A DNA stretch of 64,000 nucleotides from Balneolaceae bacterium (GTDB taxonomy: Bacteria > Bacteroidota > Rhodothermia > Balneolales > Balneolaceae). The position numbers and the translations under genes were made by a program. Positions 9,006 to 16,845 of this stretch are shown here, in pieces. Each line of letters starts with the position of its first letter. Within the stretch, counting starts at the first letter, position 1. The notes under the pieces were generated by a model that saw nothing but the letters and a program-made list of their open reading frames with translations, did no database searches and was not told where the DNA came from. The stretch is taken from positions 489,001 through 553,000 of the forward strand of contig JAXHMK010000009.1 of assembly GCA_034521495.1 (NCBI GenBank), given 5' to 3'.

Positions 9006-10052
9006 ATGAAATTGACAGATTTCAAATTTGAAATCGATGATTTTAATGTCCCTGAAGAACCAAAAGACCCAAGAGATGAGTCAAGGCTGATGGTCTTGAA
9101 TCGAGAGGATGAATCCATTAAACATGAAGAGTTTAAAGACATTCACAAACATTTTAATAAGGGTGATGTAATTGTTTATAACAATACAAAAGTATTCCCT
9201 GCAAAATTGAAGGGCAAGAAAGAGAAGACCGATGCGGATATCGAGGTTTTCCTTTTGAGAGAACTAATGCCGGAAAATATGCTCTGGGATGTTCTGGTTG
9301 AACCTGCCCGAAAAATTCGAATTGGCAATAAACTTTACTTCGGTGAAGATTTAATGGCAGAGGTAATTGATAATACGACCTCCAGAGGCAGAACTATTCG
9401 CTTTCTGTACGATGGTCCGAATGACGATCTGTATGACAGATTGGACGAGATCGGCGATATGCCACTGCCGCCATATATTGACAGAGAACCTAAAGAGAGC
9501 GACAAAGAAAGGTATCAAACCATTTTTGCGAAAGAACGGGGGGCAGTTGCTGCACCTGCCGCCGGAATGCATTTTACACACGAGTTAGTGGAAAAACTCG
9601 AGAAGAAAGGAGTAGAATTTCTTCCGGTAACCCTTCATATTGGATGGGGTACATTCCGCCCTGTTGAAGTGGAAGATCTTACCAAGCACAGAACAGACTC
9701 AGATAACTATTACATATCCAAGGAGACTTCAGACAGAATTAATGAAGCACTTTCCAGTAAGAAAAATAAAGTATATGCTTGTGGAACGTCGGCTGTTCGG
9801 GTTATTGAAACCAGTGTAATGGCAAGTGGTATGTCGAAGCCCGGAACCGGATGGACGGATAAATTTATCTATCCAGATTATGAGTTTAAAATTACTGAAG
9901 GTATTATAACCAATTTTCACAGACCCGAATCAACACTTTTGATGTTGGCTGCGGCTTTTGGCGGATTTGAATTCATCAAAAAAGCTTACAAGGAAGCTGT
10001 TGCTGAAGATTATCGGTTCTTTGCATTCGGGGATGCAATGTTGATCCAATAA
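9006..10052 (+). CDS. queA: S-adenosylmethionine:tRNA ribosyltransferase-isomerase
   Basis: QueA transfers and rearranges the ribose of SAM onto preQ1 in tRNA, giving epoxyqueuosine at the wobble base of GUN anticodons; it acts in the cytoplasm. The 348-residue length is typical. Family motifs are visible: RDESRLMVLNRE near the N terminus, VIVYNNTKVFPAKLKG, then GAVAAPAAGMHFT, VTLHIGWGTFRPV and the C-terminal ITNFHRPESTLLMLAAAFGG. The frame opens at a TTG at 9000, but the ATG two codons later is the more likely start. It is the first gene of a run with ispD, ispF and dedA, four bases before ispD. Confidence 0.97.
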   Translation: MKLTDFKFEIDDFNVPEEPKDPRDESRLMVLNREDESIKHEEFKDIHKHFNKGDVIVYNNTKVFPAKLKGKKEKTDADIEVFLLRELMPENMLWDVLVEPARKIRIGNKLYFGEDLMAEVIDNTTSRGRTIRFLYDGPNDDLYDRLDEIGDMPLPPYIDREPKESDKERYQTIFAKERGAVAAPAAGMHFTHELVEKLEKKGVEFLPVTLHIGWGTFRPVEVEDLTKHRTDSDNYYISKETSDRINEALSSKKNKVYACGTSAVRVIETSVMASGMSKPGTGWTDKFIYPDYEFKITEGIITNFHRPESTLLMLAAAFGGFEFIKKAYKEAVAEDYRFFAFGDAMLIQ

Positions 10053-10056
10053 AGCT

Positions 10057-10755
10057 GTGGCTAAACAACAACTTGCACTTATCATACCGGCTGCCGGGAA
10101 GGGTGAAAGACTCGGCGCCGAAATTCCAAAGCCTTATATAAAGGTAGCCGGTAAAACTATTCTTGAATATACACTTCTTAAATTCAGGGATGTTACAGGA
10201 TTAGGTGAAGTTATTGTTTCAACATCTATGCAGTACGTTGATACTACACAAGAAGTGCTTTCCCGTGTTTTTCCCGACTTGAATTATTCTGTGGTAGAAG
10301 GTGGAGAGGAGAGGCAGGATTCAATTCGAAATGCAATAGAAAAAATTTCAGACAAGACCGGTCTTATTGCTGTTCATGATGCGGTCCGTCCCTTTGTTAG
10401 TAAAGAAGAGATTGAAAACTGTGTGGAAGAAGCATCGCGGTCTGGTGGAGCTGTATTGGCTATTCCAGCTCGTGATACCATTAAAGTGGCTCGCCAAAAT
10501 CTTGAAATTGCAGAAACACCAAACCGGGAGAGATTATGGCAAGCTCAGACTCCGCAAGTTTTTTGGGCAGCTTTGCTCAGGGAGGCTTATCAATATGCGG
10601 CGGAGCACAAGTTTTTGGGTTCAGACGATTCCTCCCTTGTGGAAAAGATTGGCGGGAAGGTGGTACTTGTCAGAGGATCCAGTAAAAATTTCAAAATTAC
10701 CCACCCGTATGATTTGGATATGGCTCGCTATTTGATTGAGGAGGGAGCAGAGTGA
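10057..10755 (+). CDS. ispD: 2-C-methyl-D-erythritol 4-phosphate cytidylyltransferase
   Basis: IspD joins CTP to MEP in the non-mevalonate isoprenoid pathway. The 232 residues include the nucleotide-binding loop PAAGKGERLGAEIPKPYI (11-28), the GGEERQDSIRNAI motif, VHDAVRPFV and the C-terminal KITHPYDLDMARYLI. The start is GTG at 10057, four bases after queA. Its end overlaps the start of ispF in a GTGA junction, so the two enzymes of neighbouring pathway steps are translationally coupled; ispE is not in the window. Confidence 0.97.
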   Translation: MAKQQLALIIPAAGKGERLGAEIPKPYIKVAGKTILEYTLLKFRDVTGLGEVIVSTSMQYVDTTQEVLSRVFPDLNYSVVEGGEERQDSIRNAIEKISDKTGLIAVHDAVRPFVSKEEIENCVEEASRSGGAVLAIPARDTIKVARQNLEIAETPNRERLWQAQTPQVFWAALLREAYQYAAEHKFLGSDDSSLVEKIGGKVVLVRGSSKNFKITHPYDLDMARYLIEEGAE

Positions 10756-11231
10756 GTTTTCGGGTAGGCCTTGGGTACGATGTGCACCCGTTCCGGGAAA
10801 ATCGAAAATTGATTCTCGGCGGTATAGAAATTCCATTTGAAAAGGGATTAAAGGGGCATTCTGATGCTGATGTATTACTGCACGCTATTATTGATGCAAT
10901 TTTAGGAGCAGCTGCATTGGGCGATATTGGTCAGCATTTTCCGGATACAAATCCGGATTTTAAAAACGCCGATAGTACAAAACTTCTCGTAGAATGTTAT
11001 GAAATGGTTCAAAAAAAAGGGTTAACTATCGAGAATATAGACTCGACCGTAGTGACTGAAAAACCAAAACTCAGCCCATTTATCCCAAAAATTCGGAAAC
11101 ATATTAGTGAAGTTTTAAACTGTGATGCAGACCAGGTTTCTGTAAAAGCCACTACAAATGAAAAAATGGGGTTTGTTGGCCGTCAAGAAGGGATTATGGT
11201 TCACGCTGTGGCACTTTTAAAAAGAGATTAA
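10752..11231 (+). CDS. ispF: 2-C-methyl-D-erythritol 2,4-cyclodiphosphate synthase
   Basis: IspF closes CDP-ME 2-phosphate into the cyclic diphosphate with release of CMP. The 159-residue length is standard. The metal ligands Asp10 and His12 (GYDVHPF) and His44 (DADVLLHAI) are present, as are GDIGQHFPD, the VSVKATTNEKMGFVGR stretch and the terminal VHAVALL. The start is GTG at 10752, overlapping the ispD stop. With ispD it commits two steps of isoprenoid synthesis to one transcript, which could feed carotenoid or quinone synthesis in this organism. Confidence 0.97.
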   Translation: MSFRVGLGYDVHPFRENRKLILGGIEIPFEKGLKGHSDADVLLHAIIDAILGAAALGDIGQHFPDTNPDFKNADSTKLLVECYEMVQKKGLTIENIDSTVVTEKPKLSPFIPKIRKHISEVLNCDADQVSVKATTNEKMGFVGRQEGIMVHAVALLKRD

Positions 11232-11232
11232 G

Positions 11233-11862
11233 ATGGAGGCATACGTTCAACAAATTGTTGAGTGGATACAAGCTCTTTCTCCTTTCTATATCTATATTAT
11301 CTTCACGCTCGTTGCTTATTTTGAAAATATTATCCCTCCAATTCCAGGAGATGTACTTGTGGCTTTTGGCGGATACCTTGCGGCAGAGCAGATCATAAAT
11401 TTTGTACCTGTATTGATTTTTACAACAGTGGCTTCGGTTTTTGGGTTTATGAGTATGTATGCCATTGGTTGGTATTTTGGAGACCGGATTGAGCAAGAGA
11501 GAAATCGATTTTGGCTGATGAGGTTCATAGATGTTAAATATTTCGACAAAATTAGAAGGTGGATGAGCAGGTGGGGGCAAGGTGTAATTATTGCAAACCG
11601 GTTTTTGGCCGGAACTCGTTCTGCAATTTCTCTTGCTTCAGGGATGAGCAAAACAAAAGTTTATCCTACTGTAATCAATTCGTTTATTAGCTCAATCTTG
11701 TGGAATACTATTTTATTGCTATTTGGTTGGATTGTTCACGAAAATTGGCAAATCATTGGCCATTATTTAAATGTTTATGGCTGGATAATATTGATTCTCA
11801 TTGCCATTTTTATTGTAGGTCGTGTTGTTTATAAGAGATTCCGGCAGTCCGAGGAAAAGTAA
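11233..11862 (+). CDS. DedA family membrane protein
   Basis: This integral membrane protein of 209 residues belongs to the DedA/SNARE-associated (VTT) family. It shows the family features ENIIPPIPGDVLVAFGGYLA near residues 33-52, GDRIEQERNRFW after a helix, and NRFLAGTRSAISLASGMSK with the conserved arginines. DedA proteins are lipid scramblase-like or transport-related membrane proteins that keep membrane charge and undecaprenyl phosphate balance; the exact role here is not readable. It starts one base after the ispF stop, so it belongs to the queA-ispDF unit. Confidence 0.9.
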   Translation: MEAYVQQIVEWIQALSPFYIYIIFTLVAYFENIIPPIPGDVLVAFGGYLAAEQIINFVPVLIFTTVASVFGFMSMYAIGWYFGDRIEQERNRFWLMRFIDVKYFDKIRRWMSRWGQGVIIANRFLAGTRSAISLASGMSKTKVYPTVINSFISSILWNTILLLFGWIVHENWQIIGHYLNVYGWIILILIAIFIVGRVVYKRFRQSEEK

Positions 11863-11883
11863 GAAAAAAAGTTCTCAATTTTG

Positions 11884-11912
11884 TTGATTAGTATTAAAGA
11901 TGTTCTTATACT
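11884..11912 (+). promoter_or_regulatory. Candidate promoter for the tRNA-tuf operon
   Basis: A TTGATT box at 11884-11889 and a TATACT box at 11907-11912 are separated by 17 bases, the standard sigma-70 layout. They stand about 105 bases before the first tRNA and downstream of dedA. No transcript evidence exists, and the match could be chance in AT-rich DNA. Confidence 0.4.
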
Positions 11913-12016
11913 TCAGGTCTTTCGCTTGTGGGAAAATTACGCCTACAAGTTATAGAGGGTGAGCAGGATTTTGTTTCTGCCCGCTGTTGTTCAATGTTTT
12001 TTGAAATTTTGGAAAT

Positions 12017-12088
12017 GCCAGTGTAGCTCAGGGGTAGAGCAGCGGTTTTGTAAACCGCCGGTCATCGGTTCAAATCCGGTCACTGGCT
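12017..12088 (+). tRNA. tRNA-Thr (anticodon TGT)
   Basis: A full cloverleaf is seen: acceptor GCCAGTG/CACTGGC, D arm GCTCAGGGGTAGAGC, anticodon stem GCGGT/ACCGC with loop TTTGTAA, and T arm with TTCAAAT. The discriminator base is T and CCA is not encoded. It is the first of four tRNAs before tuf. Confidence 0.97.
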
Positions 12089-12122
12089 CTCTCTATTTAT
12101 ATTTTTATATAATTAGAAGTAA

Positions 12123-12205
12123 GGGGGGATACCAAAGTGGCCAACTGGGGCAGACTGTAAATCTGTTGTCGTGAGACTTCGGAGGTTCGAATCCTCCTCC
12201 CCCCA
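12123..12205 (+). tRNA. tRNA-Tyr (anticodon GTA)
   Basis: This is a class II tRNA of 83 bases with a long variable arm. The acceptor is GGGGGGA/TCCCCCC with discriminator A; the anticodon loop CTGTAAA sits in the stem GCAGA/TCTGT, giving GTA. GTA is a substrate codon class for queuosine, which fits the queA gene just upstream. Confidence 0.97.
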
Positions 12206-12213
12206 CAATTATT

Positions 12214-12286
12214 GCGGGCGTAGCTCAATTGGTAGAGCGTCACCCTTCCAAGGTGAATGTTGCCAGTTCGACTCTGGTCGCCCGCT
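12214..12286 (+). tRNA. tRNA-Gly (anticodon TCC)
   Basis: Acceptor GCGGGCG/CGCCCGC, anticodon stem TCACC/GGTGA with loop CTTCCAA, and T arm GCCAG-TTCGACT-CTGGT form a normal 73-base cloverleaf. Discriminator T; CCA not encoded. Confidence 0.97.
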
Positions 12287-12297
12287 CACTGAAATAA

Positions 12298-12369
<72 letters not shown>

Positions 12370-12419
12370 CTTCAGGGTGAACGTTTTAAATAAATGAAAC
12401 CATAAATAATTTTTAAACC

Positions 12420-13607
12420 ATGGCAAAAGAGACATTTCAACGTACCAAGCCGCATGTAAACATTGGTACGATCGGTCACGTAGATCACGGCAAGACAACG
12501 CTAACGGCGGCGATTACGACGGTAATGGCCAAGCACTATGGGGGTGTAGCCAAACAGTTTACAGATATTGATAATGCACCTGAGGAGCGCGAGCGTGGAA
12601 TTACCATAGCGACGGCTCACGTGGAATATGAAACCGACCAGCGCCACTATGCCCATGTGGACTGTCCGGGACACGCCGACTATGTAAAGAATATGGTGAC
12701 CGGCGCGGCCCAGATGGACGGGGCGATTTTGGTAGTAGCGGCCACAGATGGCCCGATGCCCCAGACTCGTGAGCACATTCTTCTGGCCCGCCAGGTAGGG
12801 GTTCCCCAGATTGTTGTGTTTATGAACAAGACCGACCTGGTAGACGATGAGGAGTTGATTGAGCTGGTAGAACTGGAAGTTCGCGAGCTGCTGACCTCCT
12901 ATGAATTTGACGGGGATAATATTCCGGTGATCCAGGGAAGTGCCCTGAATGCCCTGAACGGCGATGCCGACAGTGAGCAGGCAATTCTGGACCTGATGGA
13001 TGCCGTCGATGAGACCGTGCCTACACCGGAGCGGGATATTGAAAAGCCGTTCCTGATGCCGGTTGAAGATGTGTTTTCAATTACCGGCCGTGGTACGGTC
13101 GCCACCGGGCGAATTGAGCGGGGTGTTGTAAAGCTCAACGACGAGGTGGAAATAGTCGGGATTGTAGAAGATCCGATGAAGAGTGTGGTTACCGGGATTG
13201 AGATGTTCCGCCGTTTGCTGGAGGAAGGTCAGGCAGGCGACAACGCCGGGATCTTGCTTCGGGGAATTAACAAAGAGCAGCTGGAGCGGGGGATGGTACT
13301 CTGCAAGCCGGGCTCGATTACCCCACACAAAGAGTTTGAATGCGAGGTATATGTACTGAGCAAAGATGAAGGAGGCCGTCACACGCCGTTCTTCAAAGGA
13401 TATCGTCCGCAGTTTTATTTCCGGACCACAGATGTGACGGGAGCCTGTGAGCTACCCGAAGGAGTGGAGATGGTGATGCCGGGCGACAACGTGAAGATGA
13501 ATGTAAAACTGATCCAGCCGGTCGCCATGGAGAAAGGACTTCGGTTTGCGATTCGCGAAGGCGGACGCACCGTTGGAGCTGGTGTAGTTACTAAAATTAA
13601 TGACTGA
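12420..13607 (+). CDS. tuf: Elongation factor Tu
   Basis: EF-Tu carries aminoacyl-tRNA to the ribosome as a GTP complex. The 395 residues hold all GTPase motifs: GHVDHGKTT (P loop, 18-26), the switch [22 protein letters not shown] (switch II) and NKTD for guanine binding; domains 2 and 3 follow with [13 protein letters not shown] and the C-terminal [13 protein letters not shown]. The gene is noticeably richer in G and C than its neighbours (sampled 60-base lines give 50-60 percent against 35-43 in rpoB) and uses codons such as CTG and GCC where rplL uses GCT, GCA and CTT. It sits between four tRNAs and tRNA-Trp, the arrangement known in Bacteroidota relatives. Confidence 0.99.
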   Translation: MAKETFQRTKPHVNIGTIGHVDHGKTTLTAAITTVMAKHYGGVAKQFTDIDNAPEERERGITIATAHVEYETDQRHYAHVDCPGHADYVKNMVTGAAQMDGAILVVAATDGPMPQTREHILLARQVGVPQIVVFMNKTDLVDDEELIELVELEVRELLTSYEFDGDNIPVIQGSALNALNGDADSEQAILDLMDAVDETVPTPERDIEKPFLMPVEDVFSITGRGTVATGRIERGVVKLNDEVEIVGIVEDPMKSVVTGIEMFRRLLEEGQAGDNAGILLRGINKEQLERGMVLCKPGSITPHKEFECEVYVLSKDEGGRHTPFFKGYRPQFYFRTTDVTGACELPEGVEMVMPGDNVKMNVKLIQPVAMEKGLRFAIREGGRTVGAGVVTKIND

Positions 13608-13661
13608 TTAAAGTCGTATGTAATTTTGCAGGGCTAAGGTAACTTGGTTCTGCATATTACT

Positions 13662-13734
13662 ACGGGTGTAGCTCAGTTGGCAGAGCACTGGTCTCCAAAA
13701 CCAGGTGTCGGGAGTTCGAGTCTCTCCACCCGTG
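13662..13734 (+). tRNA. tRNA-Trp (anticodon CCA)
   Basis: Acceptor ACGGGTG/CACCCGT with discriminator G, anticodon stem CTGGT/ACCAG with loop CTCCAAA. It lies between tuf and secE, as in many bacteria, and probably is processed from the same transcript. Confidence 0.97.
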
Positions 13735-13757
13735 CTATAAGGCAATAGATTTTATAT

Positions 13758-13940
13758 ATGGAGAAAATTAAAGAGTTCATAGAAGGTGTTCGTAAGGAGA
13801 TGGCAAAAGTGTCATGGCCGTCTCAACAAGAGCTAATCGACAGCACAATTATAGTGATCGTGTTTACAATCATTATTTCTGCGTTCATCTTTGGAGTGGA
13901 TCAAGTTTATAGCACCATTTTGGGGGCAATATATCAATGA
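13758..13940 (+). CDS. secE: Preprotein translocase subunit SecE
   Basis: The 60-residue protein is the short single-helix form of SecE. It has the amphipathic N-terminal helix ending in KEMAKVSWPSQQEL, the family hallmark, and one membrane span (about 29-50). SecE clamps the two halves of SecY in the translocon. Its end overlaps nusG by four bases (ATGA), the usual pairing. Confidence 0.96.
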   Translation: MEKIKEFIEGVRKEMAKVSWPSQQELIDSTIIVIVFTIIISAFIFGVDQVYSTILGAIYQ

Positions 13941-14518
13941 GTACAGCCGAAGAGAAAAATGAAGATGGATTTGACTGGTACGTAGTTCGTTGTTTTTCCA
14001 GTCATGAAAAAAAAGTAAAAGAGTTTCTGACCAGAGAAATTGAAGATCAGGGACTTGAACATAAGATTAAAGAGATTTTAATACCAACTGAGACTGTTGT
14101 TGAAATTAGATCGGGTAAAAAACGAACAAAAGAGAAGAATTTTTTCCCCGGATATATTTTACTCAAGACCCGGTATGATGAAGAAGTAAACAATTTAGTA
14201 CAATCAGCACCATCCTGTATAGGGTTTTTAAAAGCAGGTAAGAGTGATATAATTCCAACACCATTAAAGAAACGAGAAGTTGATCGTATTCTCGGCCGTG
14301 TAATGGATAGTGAAGAGATGGCCGAGAAAGGTGGAGTTGTAGATATCCCCTATAAAGAGGGAGATGTTGTTAAAGTAATTGACGGACCGTTCAAAGAGTT
14401 TGACGGAACGGTTCAAGAAGTACTCACTGAAAAATTGAAATTACGAGTACTCGTAAGCATTTTCGGTAGAAAAACTCCTGTTGAAGTTGATTTGAACCAG
14501 GTTGAATCTACCACTTAA
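13937..14518 (+). CDS. nusG: Transcription termination/antitermination protein NusG
   Basis: At 193 residues it has an NGN domain (about 10-125, with WYVVRCFSSHEKKV and the FFPGYILLK segment) and a KOW domain (about 140-175, KEGDVVKVIDGPFKEFDG). NusG binds RNA polymerase and couples it to the ribosome through S10 or to Rho. The start ATG overlaps the secE stop. Confidence 0.97.
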   Translation: MSTAEEKNEDGFDWYVVRCFSSHEKKVKEFLTREIEDQGLEHKIKEILIPTETVVEIRSGKKRTKEKNFFPGYILLKTRYDEEVNNLVQSAPSCIGFLKAGKSDIIPTPLKKREVDRILGRVMDSEEMAEKGGVVDIPYKEGDVVKVIDGPFKEFDGTVQEVLTEKLKLRVLVSIFGRKTPVEVDLNQVESTT

Positions 14519-14579
14519 AAAAACTTAAACGTGAGCTATTACGCAGCAAACAAAAGCATGAATCACTAATTGATTCTTT

Positions 14580-15011
14580 ATGGCAAAAAAAGTAGATACA
14601 GTGCTTAAACTTCAAATTGTTGGTGGACAGGCCAATCCCGCCCCACCCGTGGGGCCAGCTTTGGGACAGGCAGGCATTAACATAATGGAGTTTTGTAAAG
14701 CATTTAATGCACAAACCCAGGAAAAGGCAGGTACCATTATTCCTGTTGAGATTACTGTGTATGCGGACAAATCGTTTAGCTTCAAAACGAAAACTCCGCC
14801 CGCAGCAGTTCTTCTCAAAAAAGCCGCTAACATTAAATCAGGATCAGGTGAACCTAACCGGGCAAAGGTAGGTAAAGTAACTTTCGATCAATGCCGTGAA
14901 ATTGCACAGCAAAAGATGGAAGACCTGAATGCTTTTGATGTAGATAACGCAGCAGAGATGATTGCAGGTACTGCCAGAAGTATGGGTTTGAGAGTAATCC
15001 GAGATAATTAA
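14580..15011 (+). CDS. rplK: Large ribosomal subunit protein uL11
   Basis: The 143-residue L11 forms the GTPase-associated centre base with 23S rRNA. The signature [20 protein letters not shown] is split across residues 14-33, and the C-terminal rRNA-binding domain ends [10 protein letters not shown]. It is 61 bases after nusG and 14 before rplA, where a leader with L1-binding potential could sit, though I did not find a clear one. Confidence 0.98.
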   Translation: MAKKVDTVLKLQIVGGQANPAPPVGPALGQAGINIMEFCKAFNAQTQEKAGTIIPVEITVYADKSFSFKTKTPPAAVLLKKAANIKSGSGEPNRAKVGKVTFDQCREIAQQKMEDLNAFDVDNAAEMIAGTARSMGLRVIRDN

Positions 15012-15025
15012 AAGGATGATAAGAA

Positions 15026-15724
15026 ATGGCAAAAAGAAGTAAGAAATATCAACAGGTCGCTGAATTGATTGACCCTGACATGGAGTATACCCTCGAGGAG
15101 GCTTGTGATCTTATAAAACAAACAAGCACAACGTCTTTCGATGCTTCCGTAGATCTTGATCTTCGGTTAGGTGTAGATCCGCGTCATGCAGATCAAATGG
15201 TTCGTGGCACTGTTTCGCTTCCTCACGGAACTGGAAAAGAGATTCGTGTACTTGCTTTTGTAAATGAAGCAAAGCAGGAAGAAGCGAAAGAGGCCGGAGC
15301 CGATTATGTTGGCCTTGATGAATACATTACGAAAATTGAAGATGGTTGGGCTGACGTAGATGTAATTATTGCTACGCCGGATGTCATGGGTAAAATTGGT
15401 AAACTCGGACGACATCTGGGCCCACGTGGTCTTATGCCAAATCCTAAAAGTGGAACAGTAACTACCGATGTAGAAGGAACTGTTAAAGAATTCAAAGCCG
15501 GCAAGATTGATTTCCGGGTTGATAAAACAGGCATTCTGCATACATCTGTAGGTAAAGTAAGTTTTGATGCAAATGAATTGCGTGAAAATCTTATTTCTTT
15601 TCTGCAAACTATTTTAAGGTTACGGCCGGCATCAGCGAAAGGTCAATACATCAGAAGTGCTTTTTTAAGTACTACAATGGGGCCGAGTATCCAGATTAAC
15701 CGATCATCAATTATTTCAATTTAG
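15026..15724 (+). CDS. rplA: Large ribosomal subunit protein uL1
   Basis: L1 forms the mobile L1 stalk that handles exiting tRNA; 232 residues is the usual length. The motif [19 protein letters not shown] (about residues 129-147) is the family signature, and the C-terminal part shows [17 protein letters not shown]. It follows rplK by 14 bases in the ribosomal operon. Confidence 0.98.
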   Translation: MAKRSKKYQQVAELIDPDMEYTLEEACDLIKQTSTTSFDASVDLDLRLGVDPRHADQMVRGTVSLPHGTGKEIRVLAFVNEAKQEEAKEAGADYVGLDEYITKIEDGWADVDVIIATPDVMGKIGKLGRHLGPRGLMPNPKSGTVTTDVEGTVKEFKAGKIDFRVDKTGILHTSVGKVSFDANELRENLISFLQTILRLRPASAKGQYIRSAFLSTTMGPSIQINRSSIISI

Positions 15725-15743
15725 AAATTAATAAGTAAGAACA

Positions 15744-16268
15744 ATGCCGACATTAACAGATAAAAAGGCAGTTGTAGAAGAAATTACCGAGCAGCTGAAT
15801 AGCTCTAACGCGGTTTACATTACCAATTACTCCGGCATGTCTGTTGGAGATATGGGTGAGTTGCGTGGGAAATTTCGCGAAGGTAATGTGCGCTTTAAAG
15901 TGTATAAAAACACACTTATAAAAAGAGCGATGGATACAATTGGCGGATATGACGAACTCTATCCACACCTTGCAGAACAAAACGGTTTTGCGTTTGTGGA
16001 AGAAGAGCTTGCTGCACCTGCTAAAGTTTTGAAAGACTATATTAAGGAAAATGAAAAGCCAAAATTTAAGGCTGCCTTAATAGATGGTGATTATTACACG
16101 GAAGACCAACTCGATACACTGGCCGCTATGAAGTCTAAGAGCGAAGTTATCGGCGATATTATTGGTCTGTTGATGGCACCAATGTCGAACATAGTAAGTG
16201 GATTGCAGGCACAAGGAGGCAATCTTGCAGGAGCAATCAAAACAATCGCTGAAGAAGGCGACGAATAA
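15744..16268 (+). CDS. rplJ: Large ribosomal subunit protein uL10
   Basis: L10 anchors L7/L12 dimers to the ribosomal stalk. The 174 residues include the N-terminal domain with YSGMSVGDMGELRGKFR and FKVYKNTLIKRAMD, and a C-terminal helix for L7/L12 binding. Only 19 bases separate it from rplA, so no typical L10 leader is present before it. Confidence 0.97.
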   Translation: MPTLTDKKAVVEEITEQLNSSNAVYITNYSGMSVGDMGELRGKFREGNVRFKVYKNTLIKRAMDTIGGYDELYPHLAEQNGFAFVEEELAAPAKVLKDYIKENEKPKFKAALIDGDYYTEDQLDTLAAMKSKSEVIGDIIGLLMAPMSNIVSGLQAQGGNLAGAIKTIAEEGDE

Positions 16269-16318
16269 CCAATCACTAAAAATTTTTTAATTAAACCGAC
16301 GAACGGAGAATAATTATA

Positions 16319-16699
16319 ATGGCTGACGTTAAAGAAATCGCAGAACAACTCGTTAACTTAACGATCAAAGAAGCAAACGAACTAGCAAAAGTTCTTGAAG
16401 AAGAATACGACATTAAACCTGCTGCTGCGGCTGTAGCTGTAGCTGGCGGAGGTGCCGGTGGCGGAGATGGAGAAGCTGCTGAAGAACAAACAGAGTTTGA
16501 TGTAGTTCTGAACTCTGCTGGAGCGAAGAAAATTGCAGTGATCAAAGAGGTTCGTAGTATCACCGGTCTTGGACTGAAAGAGGCTAAAGAACTGGTTGAT
16601 AATGCACCAAACACTGTAAAAGAAGCAGTTGCTAAAGCAGAAGCTGAAGATCTTAAAGCAAAACTTGAAGATGCCGGAGCTGAAGTAGAGCTCAAGTAA
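16319..16699 (+). CDS. rplL: Large ribosomal subunit protein bL12 (L7/L12)
   Basis: The 126-residue stalk protein has an N-terminal dimerisation domain (about 1-35), an alanine and glycine-rich hinge (about 38-58, [14 protein letters not shown]) and the C-terminal factor-binding domain with [11 protein letters not shown]-like stretch [20 protein letters not shown] and [12 protein letters not shown]. Codon use is AT-leaning (GCT, GCA, GAA), in contrast with tuf. Confidence 0.98.
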   Translation: MADVKEIAEQLVNLTIKEANELAKVLEEEYDIKPAAAAVAVAGGGAGGGDGEAAEEQTEFDVVLNSAGAKKIAVIKEVRSITGLGLKEAKELVDNAPNTVKEAVAKAEAEDLKAKLEDAGAEVELK

Positions 16700-16724
16700 C
16701 CGGCTCTGTCTATTTATTGCCTTA

Positions 16725-16753
16725 GCCGACATCTAATTTAGGTGTTGGCTTTT
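16725..16753 (+). terminator. Candidate attenuator hairpin between rplL and rpoB
   Basis: A 10-bp stem, GCCGACATCT (16725-16734) with AGGTGTTGGC (16740-16749), including two G-U pairs and a five-base loop, is followed by only four T residues. The short T run suggests partial termination, which would lower rpoBC relative to rplJL as in the known enterobacterial rplL-rpoB attenuator; function here is inferred. Confidence 0.55.
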
Positions 16754-16767
16754 GGCGTCTAAATCAT

Positions 16768-16814
16768 ATGTGAGAATCTTACTAAAAGGACTCCACAAGA
16801 GAGTTCGCTCACAT
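16768..16814 (+). promoter_or_regulatory. Branched leader stem upstream of rpoB
   Basis: ATGTGAG (16768-16774) pairs with CTCACAT (16808-16814), and inside it GGACTC (16788-16793) pairs with GAGTTC (16801-16806, one G-U). AAAAGGACT (16784-16792), part of the inner stem, is also perfectly complementary to AGTCCTTTT (16836-16844) at the rpoB start, so the two folds exclude each other. Confidence 0.5.
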
Positions 16815-16827
16815 TTCTTTTTAACCT

Positions 16828-16845
16828 AAAGGAGAAGTCCTTTTG
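16828..16845 (+). promoter_or_regulatory. Shine-Dalgarno hairpin abutting the rpoB TTG start
   Basis: AAAGGA (16828-16833) holds the ribosome-binding sequence and pairs with TCCTTT (16838-16843); the loop is GAAG. The last stem base is the first base of the TTG start. The AAAGGAGA ribosome-binding site decides the start: it is 7 bases from TTG 16843 but 19 from the next ATG. Confidence 0.6.

Noticed and set aside
12501-13382. Long antisense frames over tuf
   Set aside because: They are shadows produced by the GC-rich codon pattern of EF-Tu.
15000-15030. L1 autoregulatory leader before rplA
   Set aside because: The gap to rplK is only 14 bases and I saw no L1-binding fold; not claimed.
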